A program made the position numbers and the translations under genes. Positions 37,658 to 45,546 of a stretch of 64,000 nt of DNA are shown piece after piece (positions within the stretch are counted from its first letter, which is position 1; the number at the start of each line of letters is the position of its first letter). The stretch covers positions 58,501-122,500 of the forward strand of contig JAVYIG010005387.1 in assembly GCA_035222895.1 (NCBI GenBank), written 5' to 3'. A model generated the notes under the pieces. The model saw only the letters and a program-made list of their open reading frames with translations, was not told the origin of the DNA and searched no databases. The DNA is from Strongylocentrotus droebachiensis. Its lineage: Eukaryota; Echinodermata; Echinoidea; Camarodonta; Strongylocentrotidae.

Positions 37658-39632
37658 GTTTTTATTATCATTATTATTGCTACTTTTAGTCTTATTCTTC
37701 TTTTTTAAAGAATTTCGTGATTCCCTATATACCAGTTCTCCCACGGCTATGACTCCTCTTAACTCGAGTACATGTTTCAATTGGTTCTACAGTTGCCCAG
37801 ATGATGGAACAGTTGATATCTATCGTCTCCTTGGATTGAATCGAGAAGGCTTTTCTTTTAAGGCGTTTGCCTTTGTTGGAGATTACACTGAGGTAAAACT
37901 TTTACACGGCATGAAACTTATACACCTAATTTTATTACAATTTTGTTTGCCCATTTCTTAAGTATATTACAAGAGAAACAAGACTGTTGAATCACGCTCT
38001 TAGTTAAGTCATGTCTGCCTTTCTCTATGTGGTTCAGTAATTACCTACGTATATAGAATGGCAACTAGGTGCAACGAAGGTCTTGAACGCATTCACTGAG
38101 CTCTATGGTATAAGATATAGAAACTTGAATCGTATTACACTTTACGTCATCTTTTTTTTTAAGTGCATATTTGAACAAGATTTTATTTTTAAACAAATTT
38201 CTTTGATCATAATTGCCTATCTCGAAGGGGAAGTCCACCCTGATATTACGTTGGTTGTAATCAAAGCGGAAAATGACAGAAACAAATTAGTGAAAGTTTG
38301 AGCAAAGTCCGATTAAGAATAGAAAAGTTATGAAATTTCTAAAGTTGTCATCAGTGAAACACACATTTGCAACACTGTGAGGTACCTTGCGAGCTCCTCT
38401 CCATTTTGCTCTATACAGAAAATGTCATAAACTTTCATTTTCTTAGTTATTGATCACGGATTAGACATTTTCATACAGGGGTTTTATACAAACAAAATTG
38501 CAAGTAATCATATTTAGGGTGAATGTATGTATGAACATTTTCTGAAGATAAATATAGATTTCTAAGGTTTCTTAGTACAGGGCAAGTGGGAGAGGACCTC
38601 ACTAGATACGTCACAGAGAAGCCAATTCATTATTTTCATATTTTTGATTGGTTTTAGCTTAAACTTTCACCGACCGCTTTCTCTAATTTGTTCTGCTTCT
38701 ATTAAAACCAACTTTTTGTCAGACTTATTATCTTCCCCTTTAAAAAAATTAGGGCAACTTTAAAAGCACATGTGCTTGGACGTCTAGATACTATTTTAAA
38801 GAGTATCTTAATGCATGCATCATCATATATTTTTCTCAGTATGAACTGTTCAGTGAAGGTCTGTGGTGCCGCGAAGGCTCAATCGTTTCGAGACGCAGAA
38901 TGCCGTCCAATTCCACCTTCCTTCCGCAAACGTCGATCTTCGTCCTTTATGTCCACTCATACAATCAGTAATGGTCCGATTGACATCCGTCGCTCAACCA
39001 GCGATATGGCTACTAATGGTATGAACTATTTTGTAACAGCAACCATTTAAAGGCACACTGTCCTACTTGTAGCTACTTGCTCCCTCTATATAGAAAACTT
39101 CCCAAATCGGTGCCTGTTGGTCCCCCATGATCCTCTTTTTCTTATGTTAAATGATAGCTGAGTTAATGAGATAGCCACATGTCACAGTGACCTTGTTGGC
39201 TCGCTGTGTGGTCTAATCCCTTCTAGCTGCAGTAGTAATGCCTACCTTTAAAAAAAACGAAAATGTAAGGTTATCCTTATAGATAGGAAAAATAATGATT
39301 GGAATATCTGGAAATATACCATTAACAGATGCTCAATTCTATTTTCTACTAAAAGGGGGAGGGGAGGAGAAGAATAAGGAGGAGGGGGAAGGGTCATTCC
39401 CTACTGCCATGGATACGCATGCGATTACATCTAATCCACATTCAATAATTGTTATACCATATTTTTATCTTTTCCAATTACCACAGATTTGTCTTCCTAC
39501 AACCCATTTGCGACGATCCTCCTTGGAATGTTAGCAACATTGGTTGCTATGGCAATCCTTATGGGTTTGGTCAAGCTTGTCCGCATCTCAACCGATATCA
39601 ACTATCAGCGAGTTCCTATTGAAGGAGTTTAA
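30572..39632 (+). CDS. NIDO-EGF-EGF-ZP type-I membrane protein (5' incomplete)
   Basis: This looks like an extracellular matrix or egg/epithelial-coat type protein. Visible exons: 30572-30602, 30785-30938, 31058-31151 (donor uncertain), 31966-32098, 32632-32730, 34505-34603, 34820-34995, 35669-36062, 37793-37892, 38840-39018 and 39487-39632. Domain order is nidogen-like (NIDO), two EGF-like repeats, a ZP domain with the expected cysteines, the furin-type site RKRR, a transmembrane segment and a short tail YQRVPIEGV. Alpha-tectorin and related proteins combine NIDO and ZP, so polymerising matrix function is plausible. The signal peptide and first NIDO part were not found. Phase breaks occur between 31151 and 31966, within 35669-36062, and between 37892 and 38840. 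Confidence 0.85.
30785..30938 (+). CDS. NIDO exon b
   Basis: Encodes TSDQGTDQTTYSKAERAIPN through MVVSWIEVPAFPGVASSL. The strand V-V-S-W is the usual NIDO core. Acceptor ccttcag; donor GTTCGT; ends in phase 0. Confidence 0.8.
31058..31151 (+). CDS. NIDO exon c
   Basis: Encodes RSTFQVLIGTDGELTYVIFN and then YASIEWDF. NTFQ-like start, TDG and F-x-Y-x-x-I-x-W are hallmark NIDO positions. Candidate donor GTAATA at 31152 leaves phase 1, which does not match the next exon, so the 3' boundary or an unseen small exon is unresolved. Confidence 0.75.
31780..31965. repeat. (CAT)n / (TCA)n-rich tract
   Basis: Imperfect CAT triplet repeats run directly into the acceptor of the next NIDO exon. They make a His/Ile-rich open frame (from 31747) that is not a real N-terminus. 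Confidence 0.8.
31966..32098 (+). CDS. NIDO exon d (end of NIDO)
   Basis: Encodes AGITDSDGNLLVDLSDIDLL and then STSNYGVPGSRIFEIS. A-G-I/F and S-N-x-G-V-P-G-x-x-I-F are the C-terminal NIDO hallmarks. Donor GTACAT, phase 1. Confidence 0.8.
32632..32730 (+). CDS. EGF-like domain 1
   Basis: A 99-nt symmetrical 1-1 phase exon. Six cysteines occur in CQTSNPCQNGGTCTDDECFC and GFRGNFC, spaced as in EGF. There is no calcium-binding D-x-D/E pattern at its start. Donor GTAAAC. Confidence 0.9.
   Translation, partial: FNVKRPTLVRMEERVRTMNAFAPRVSAETSVI
33600..34225 (+). repeat. LINE 3'-end-like element with (gaatt)n tail
   Basis: Lies in the intron between the two EGF exons. A short frame (33601-33804) followed by AT-rich DNA ends with aataaaccagaatc and (gaatt)4 at 34197-34222. 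This is the form of an invertebrate LINE tail. Family is not assigned. Confidence 0.5.
34505..34603 (+). CDS. EGF-like domain 2
   Basis: A 99-nt 1-1 phase exon encoding DECENLCLNGATCEREGFCA and CAAGFAGKMCQDK. It starts D-E-C as many EGF repeats do. Donor GTAAGT. Confidence 0.9.
34820..34995 (+). CDS. ZP domain, exon 1 (ZP-N start)
   Basis: Encodes TSVECGSSSMTVYIDEQLVL through TTGYDQCGTTFE. Cysteines C1-C3 of ZP-N are present (VECG, QSCSG, DQCG). N-x-S/T sites include NASG and NQSC. Donor GTATGA, phase 0. Confidence 0.9.
35669..36062 (+). CDS. ZP domain, exon 2, with a one-base frameshift
   Basis: First frame: DGDTTITFTNVITYAKPGSE through MQVKVECCLKKEEIISGSFR and DFNLRLERFQ. From about 35890 the ZP pattern continues only in the next frame: DIGDLEVDPTSAVWQQDELF, then GMFIDSCWATT and YSLISSG. 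One base is therefore missing (or two are extra) within 35881-35892. Both sides match ZP well. This is either a sequencing error or a real lesion. Confidence 0.85.
36081..36300 (+). repeat. tRNA-derived SINE
   Basis: A-box-like tggtatagtggttcattcac and B-box-like ggttccaatcc lie 35-40 bp apart. They are followed by a body with caccctccacccaggtgcaa and tgctgggtt. It lies in a ZP-gene intron and is not a functional tRNA: no acceptor-stem pairing was seen. Confidence 0.65.
36745..36960 (-). repeat. LINE tail (antisense)
   Basis: Starts caaattcaaattcaaagttt, the complement of the common ...aactttgaatttgaat end of LINE 3' UTRs, followed by AT-rich sequence. It is intronic. Confidence 0.45.
37280..37512. 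mobile_element. hAT-like MITE in ZP-gene intron
   Basis: Ends CAGTGGCGGATCTAA and CTGGATCCGCCCCTG. The flanking 8-mers gtagaagt and gtattagt agree at six positions. It contains poly(G) and poly(C) runs. Non-coding. Confidence 0.7.
37614..37658. repeat. (TTA)n microsatellite
   Basis: About fifteen TTA units lie in a ZP-gene intron, 130 bp before the next exon. The Asn- or Leu-rich frames over it are artefacts. Confidence 0.95.
37793..37892 (+). CDS. ZP domain, exon 3 (ZP-C)
   Basis: With acceptor ggttctacag the exon completes ISSG + CPDDGTVDIYRLLGLNREGF and FSFKAFAFVGDYTE. G-C-P-x-D and F-x-F-x-A-F-x-F are ZP-C hallmarks. An upstream acceptor would insert extra residues and fits worse. Donor GTAAAA, phase 0. 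Confidence 0.85.
38226..38737. mobile_element. MITE with aaggggaag ends in ZP-gene intron
   Basis: Left end aaggggaagtccaccctgat; right end is the complement of aaggggaagataataagtct. TTAA follows the right end but the left has tcga. It shares an aactttcaccg block with 18504-19170. Non-coding. Confidence 0.5.
38840..39018 (+). CDS. ZP domain, exon 4 with furin site
   Basis: Encodes MNCSVKVCGAAKAQSFRDAE and PPSFRKRRSSSF. Cys residues of ZP-C and a consensus furin site RKRR are in the frame that joins the final exon. The acceptor tttttctcag leaves one T before ATG, so entry needs phase 2, while the previous exon ends in phase 0. Two bases may be missing, or a small exon or boundary is mis-assigned. 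Confidence 0.8.
39047..39251. mobile_element. TTAA-flanked MITE, family 4, copy 2
   Basis: TTAA at 39047-39050 and 39248-39251. The body is the inverse of 9958-10154. It begins 29 bp after the splice donor of ZP exon 4. Confidence 0.85.
39487..39632 (+). CDS. Last exon: transmembrane segment and tail
   Basis: Acceptor ttaccacag. Encodes DLSSYNPFATILLGMLATLV AMAILMGLVKLVRIS and then INYQRVPIEGV, stop. One hydrophobic helix of about 22 residues is followed by a basic stop-transfer and a tail of about 17 residues. Confidence 0.9.
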
Positions 39633-39788
39633 AAAGGGTCTTAGAATGGAAAATATTCTCCAACTGTATCGAAACATGACATCCGACAAAGTGATCTAAA
39701 TCGTACAAACAGGGCCCCTTACTACACTCAACAAAAGAAGAAAAAAAAGGGACACTCTCTATTATTCAAAATGTTCATGTATACTGTC

Positions 39789-39794
39789 AATAAA
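39789..39794 (+). terminator. Poly(A) signal of the ZP-domain gene
   Basis: AATAAA 157 bp after the stop codon, the first canonical hexamer in the 3' flank. Confidence 0.6.
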
Positions 39795-40092
39795 ATGTAA
39801 TACAAGAAATAATATTGATGACAAATGAATACTCTACCAACAGGAAATATTTGAAAAACTTAACTATAAATTGCGTTCATTTTTTTGTTAATGAGTGTAT
39901 AACTACTACTACTGCTTCTACTTATACTAATAAAATAATAATAATAAACTTTATTGAAATTGAAAGAGGGGGAGGGGCGTAGACGACCATCTTTTTTCTT
40001 CTGTGCCCCTCATGAAAATAATTGTGGTCACGTTTTCTCGGGGAAAATAGTTTCGAACTAGACCATCTCATGGCATCTTTGTATATTGTAGA

Positions 40093-40325
40093 CAGGCGCG
40101 TACGCAGGGGGGGGGGGGTTGGGGTTAATCCCCCCTTGAACTTTTTTTGATGTGTATATATTTTGGAGGAAACCCCCCCCCTTTTTTTTCTGTGTAAAAA
40201 AAAAATTAAATTCAGCGGCTGGTCGTCGCGAAATTTTTGAGATAAAAACAAAAAAGGTGTCCTCTTACCCCCACACCCCTGTAATTACCCCCTAGGAAAC
40301 CCCCCCCCCCCCCCCCCCCATCCAC
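40093..40325. mobile_element. cgcgtacgcagg MITE, truncated
   Basis: Begins CAGGCGCGTACGCAGG, the same end as the complete element at 48018-48314, and has the same poly(G)/poly(C) and aaatttttgaga-like interior. The matching right end is absent. Confidence 0.65.
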
Positions 40326-40419
40326 CAGGTCAACCAAGGACAATTATCCCGGGGAGCATTCAGTATCAGCATTTGTATATGACCTGCAGAAAGGATTTTA
40401 CTACATTCGTTAAAGGATT

Positions 40420-40965
40420 ACTTTGTTTTAATGAATCACATGTATAGAACAAGAGGGATAGAACATTTAATGCTACGATTACCTAAATGTAGTACGACAC
40501 ATGGGACTTTTTCAATTTCTTTCATTGGAGCAAAGCTGTGGAATAATTTGCCCATAAACATAAGAGAAGAAAAACAAGATCATCATTTCGTAAAAATCTC
40601 AGATTAAACTCTTCAGCAGAGATGAATCATAAGGATCAAATAAAATGCTATTAAGTCAAAATAAATGTTCCTGCTTAAATGTTGAGTGTGAATACATAAT
40701 ATGACTTTGCATAGTTTTAGAAACTTGGAGAACCAATCCCGACTAGCACTCGTGCTAAGTTATGTCTAATTCACAGGTTAGGTATGACACGATATGATGA
40801 ATATTGTACATATGGTTCTACTTTTCTTTCTTTTTCTTTGTAACTCATGTATGGATATGTATACGGCATCAACTGTTTAATTTTTGTTGATATGAAACCC
40901 ACTTGAATACATTTGTAGCATTGTATTATGTTGTTAATAAATTCAAATTCAACTCATTAGTATTA
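40420..40965 (+). pseudogene. LINE 3' end (RT C-terminus remnant)
   Basis: Encodes FSISFIGAKLWNNLPINIRE, then after a shift SFRKNLRLN. This is the same C-terminal motif as at 16985. The 3' UTR shares ccgactagcactcgtgcta with that copy and ends ttgttaataaattcaaattc. Frameshifted. Confidence 0.75.
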
Positions 40966-41726
40966 TTGGTATTGTTATAATTGTTATTACATCCATAGTG
41001 ACACCCAGTCAGCTATGCTGGGCCGATTTAGTTTACAAAGAAGTCTGGAAACTGAGTTACAATCATTATGTACATGAGGGTTACGACTTTAATATATATA
41101 TATATGATTAGTATAACCCGGCCCTTAAGTCATCATGAAGGATTTTAAATGAGTATTACCAAACGAAGTGTGGGCACAGAAGTAATGAATAATGCAATCA
41201 TGTTAAGCACATTCATGATAGTAGGTGGCCCATGACAGCAGGTGGCAGGGCATGGCCCATTGGATATCCATTGTCAGATAAGTGAAGAAAGATATTTGAT
41301 ATGTTAATAAGCTGTATAATGTTCAATGCATTATATAATCACATTTTCATTTTCACTGCATGGTATGTGAATCATTTGTCAAATATATCAATGTACCTTG
41401 AAGTGACTAAAAAATAAAAAAGACAATTTCAATACAAAAAAGCACATTCACAAGTAAATAGTTACGTATATAAATTACTAAATAAATAAAGGTAAAGTAA
41501 AAGATATCGAAACGAAGATAAATGATATTCATGATGTTTCTTTATTAGTTATTCAACCTTATATTGAGATAAGAGTCCATAATAAGACAAAAACGAATCA
41601 AATGAAAGCAACTCGATTCACAAACGAATGGTAATTCATTGTTTTGATGAATATATCCTACCCTTGTGCGCGAATCGATTCTAATATTGCTGGTTTTATC
41701 GTTCTACTTCGATGATAAGATTTTAG

Positions 41727-42500
41727 ATTTAGATTTAGATAATATTTTATTTATTTGACTCTATCGATCCCTTCAGGGGTATGAAAGCACTACATATTTA
41801 CAATACAATACAGAAAGATATAAAACAAAGTAAGATATGATAATAAAATACATAGACATGATATATACATGTTGATATTTCAAAAACACAATAAACATGA
41901 GCTAAGTATACACTATACAGTTTTAAGTTATAAGTCTACAATATCACGTGGTTTGGTTTGTCTACCACTACGAGTAACTACACTTTCATTAACAAAAATA
42001 GGACCATGCCTTTCAGCCTTAGGATCCAACGAAAAGAATTGTATTATTACTGTTATGAATTTTACGGGTACTAGATCTATTAAACAATTTGTCCATGTGA
42101 AATGTGCTGGCCAGGGGTTACTCACAACAAACTGTCGATCTAAGTATAACCTCCTTTCTTTCTTGAAAAAAGGGCAGACAAAAATATAGTGGAATTCTTC
42201 TCCGAAAACCTTTAAATTACAACAAGGACATTCAATTTTACTTTCTTCGGGAATTATTTTCAAACCTTCCATTATTAATTGGTAAGCGGTGTGACCTGCA
42301 TCGGAATCGACACAAAGTCATTGCACCTCTTCTATTCAACTTTAACAAATTCTTTTCAAAATAAATTTCGTTCTTGATAATTCGGTAGATAACCAAAATT
42401 CGATTTGACCAAACATTTGGCAGTAATTCTTGCTTTGACATGTCAGTCAACCTGAGCTTAAGAGCATGAAGAATCCTGTAGGCTACACTGTAGGCTATAA
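41727..42500 (-). pseudogene. LINE ORF2 C-terminal remnant, frameshifted
   Basis: The minus strand encodes AMTLCRFRCRSHRLPINNGR (near 42300) and, in another frame, IECPCCNLKVFGEEFHYIFV CPFFKKERRLYL. H-x-L-x-I-x-x-G-R followed by C-x2-C...H...C is the C-terminal zinc-binding end of many invertebrate LINEs. A tail with gatttagatttagataata lies at 41727. It is dead because the parts are in different frames. Confidence 0.75.
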
Positions 42501-42912
42501 AGTGGACGATGTATTATGTTAAATCTTATTTGCAACATACCACAGTATAGACAGTCTATCGAAATTATATAAAATGTACATTCAAAGGTTTTTCAAAAAA
42601 CCGCAAATTCTTTATGGGTTGATTATAAGTTAATAGTGAAATCATATTTGGAAAGTGTAAGTAACTTTACATTTGGAAAAGAAGGTTAACTTTAAAAAAA
42701 TTGTATCAATGCTTGATTTTAAACTTTGATTTAAAAAAAAAAATGTATATGTATATGTTATTGCTAATAAATACCTCGAAAGAGGATGAGAAGGAAAACA
42801 AATCTTTGTAACATTCACACATATCAATAGGTGATGGCCAAGGCTATTGAATTTGCCTTAGGTTGATGTTCTTCGAAAGCCTTTGCGATCGGATTCACTG
42901 TATATATGTGAG

Positions 42913-43181
42913 TTAATACGAGTCACAGGTGTGAATAACAAATCTTCCATCTGTAGTGTATTTACAAATTGCAACATGACGAATAGTGAGCGGGTGAGGA
43001 TCGGTGTATGTCATGAACGGGGTTCGGTCGTGATCGATGAACACGTTGAGGGTTCCCTGTTCGTACGTGACGAGGATTGACATCGTTCTGTTGCTACTCA
43101 GTCCATAAGATGGGTTGCGTTTCGAAGCTACCACACATTCAGACCTACACCGACAAATGAGATGAGCACGTCCTCCTATAT
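42913..43181 (-). CDS. FAMeT domain, second half and stop
   Basis: Encodes IGGRAHLICRCRSECVVASK through TLNVFIDHDRTPFMTYTDPH and DGRFVIHTCDSY, stop TAA at 42913-42915. Several extra cysteines (CRCRSEC) suggest disulphides and an extracellular location. Confidence 0.85.
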
Positions 43182-45473
43182 CTACGAAAACAAAACAAAA
43201 AAGATAAAATAAATGCGTACTCTTGGCCAGAAGCATTAAACAAATATCGGTGTATCCAGATATTTATAAACAGAGGGGCAGGGGGCACAGTTGAGTCATT
43301 TCAAGTCGATAACCAACAGGTCCATAAACGATTCCACCGCTATTCGGGAGCTGGCATAATGGTGGGGGGGGGGGGGGTGGTGGCGGCGGCGGCTACACAG
43401 GCTTTACTCGATGGATGAAATGAAATCAAGAGGGCCATTGGTTAAGGGAGGGTGTGGGAGGTGTCGCAGTGTCTCCATTCCCTCCCGCTATCTTTTGTTT
43501 TTCCTGGGGATTTTCGCAATTTGATTGAAGATCCTATGCCCCTCACCCCATTTCCTACGCCATTGTTTTATTTTTTTATATCGTGTCCGTTTTCAAAATC
43601 CTATCAATATGCTATGACAGGATTACGTAATGCAACACCCGAGACTGACACACCCGATCGAAGTCTCAAAATAGTTGGTTGCTTAAGGATCATTCATTTT
43701 GTATGATTTATAATTAAGAAATGATACATTTTAAATAATCATTTTGATCATCTTACATATGCTGTAGAGTGGTTCATCTGCTCTGTTAAACGAGTGGTAT
43801 GTAGATCGTTCTGCCAGCGCGATAAAGGTAGTGCCTACCGACTGAGTTGAAAACCCAATACTCAAATTCATGGATTTATCAGCTGGGACAGGCGGCAATT
43901 TTTCAAAAGGGTACCGCTTTCCTACACGATTACATTGCGTAGTCCGGAGATGGATATCACCTAAAGAAATGACATGATAATGAATCGAGAATATCACCCA
44001 CTCGCTCAATCAATCAATCACTGTTATATAAATGCTCTACAAAAAACAAACAAATTATTTGCTCTGTATTATTTTTATGTCCTCCAAGTTTATAATATAA
44101 AGTGCTAAGGGAATTATATCGTACTTATTATGCCATAATAAAACACAATACGTGGAAACGTATAAATTACCAAAACGTTCACTATTTGAAAAAGGGGCAA
44201 GGGGGGGGGGGTGACCATCGTGAAAGATTTCCAACTATAGAAGAAAGATTTCCCGCACATTAATCATTGTCTTAGTATTTAAAACTTCCAATCCCACCAG
44301 TTCCCTCCCACCCCCCTTTTTTTCCCCCCAAATATTTTTTTAAAAATATTTTGTTTTATTTATTTATTCGTACGGGGTAGCCCATTCAACATCAGTTGGT
44401 CTCCCATGGGGCCCCTAAAAACATACATACAGGAATGCAACACAATATGTTCAAATAAAAGCATTACAAATACATATACAATAATGCCAAGTAAATAGTT
44501 TAAAAAGATAATGTAAAAACAATGAAATATATCAAGGTGAATGTTTGCAATATAGAATAATCAAATATTTAAAGTACAATACCGAGTAACAGAAAATAAA
44601 GATATTTAAACAAATATGAAACAGACTATTGGTGAGTAACTAGGTGCCATAGTTTTGGGGTCGGGGTGATATCCGCCCCTCCATTGTTTCCTCGCTTGTC
44701 CCTCCTGAGGTTCATACCTGGATACGCCTTTGACTTGCCCATAAAACACTTGACTTTGATTACCTGTGAAGTTACCGCTCCGAGCAAGAGAACCATGACA
44801 GTCTCTGTCATCTAAAGGTGGCGTTGATGCTGTTGGGGGCACTGTAGATGGCTGAGTTTCATATGGATGCGGTTTCTCCGTCGCTGAAAAAAGTAATTGT
44901 TATTTTAAAAAAAATGAAATGACAGGAAAGACATTGGCAAAATTAGGTTGAAGCAAAGTATTACGTTTATATTGAACACAAAACAAGAAATACTCTCCTG
45001 AATGGTTCCCCGGCAGCCATTTTATGCCCCAATGGCACTTGGATTAGAATATTTTTTTTGTGGGAGAAAAGTAAGTAACATGTGATCAAATCTCTTAATT
45101 TTGTTTTTTTCAGAATGTTTTCTGAGAAGTGCACCACTATTCCCCGGACAGAAAATTCTGGATCCGGCACTGGAAGAAGTACCTCTCTCATCAATGTTTC
45201 ATTTTAAATAAATTGATTGCTATACATCCAGCTCTTAAATGGGTAAATCTGTTGATTTATCCGACATATTTAGTTCTGTATTTACCGAGAACGCTGCAAA
45301 TTTCTTGCTGTCTTCTGTTTCTTATTCCACAGCCTTTTGGAATCCACGGTGCTAGGTCGCGCTCAGACGCGATCAGCGAGTCATTGCTAACAAGACTTCT
45401 ACGACACCGGGGTCGAAAGAATCTCGTTGACGCATCATCAAGTCTTTCGTGACATGACTGGGCATGTACACCT

Positions 45474-45546
<73 letters not shown>

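Noticed and set aside
37559..37961. 124-codon plus-strand frame starting in the (TTA)n repeat
   Set aside because: Only its 3' part (37793-37892) is a real exon; the start lies in a microsatellite and an intron.
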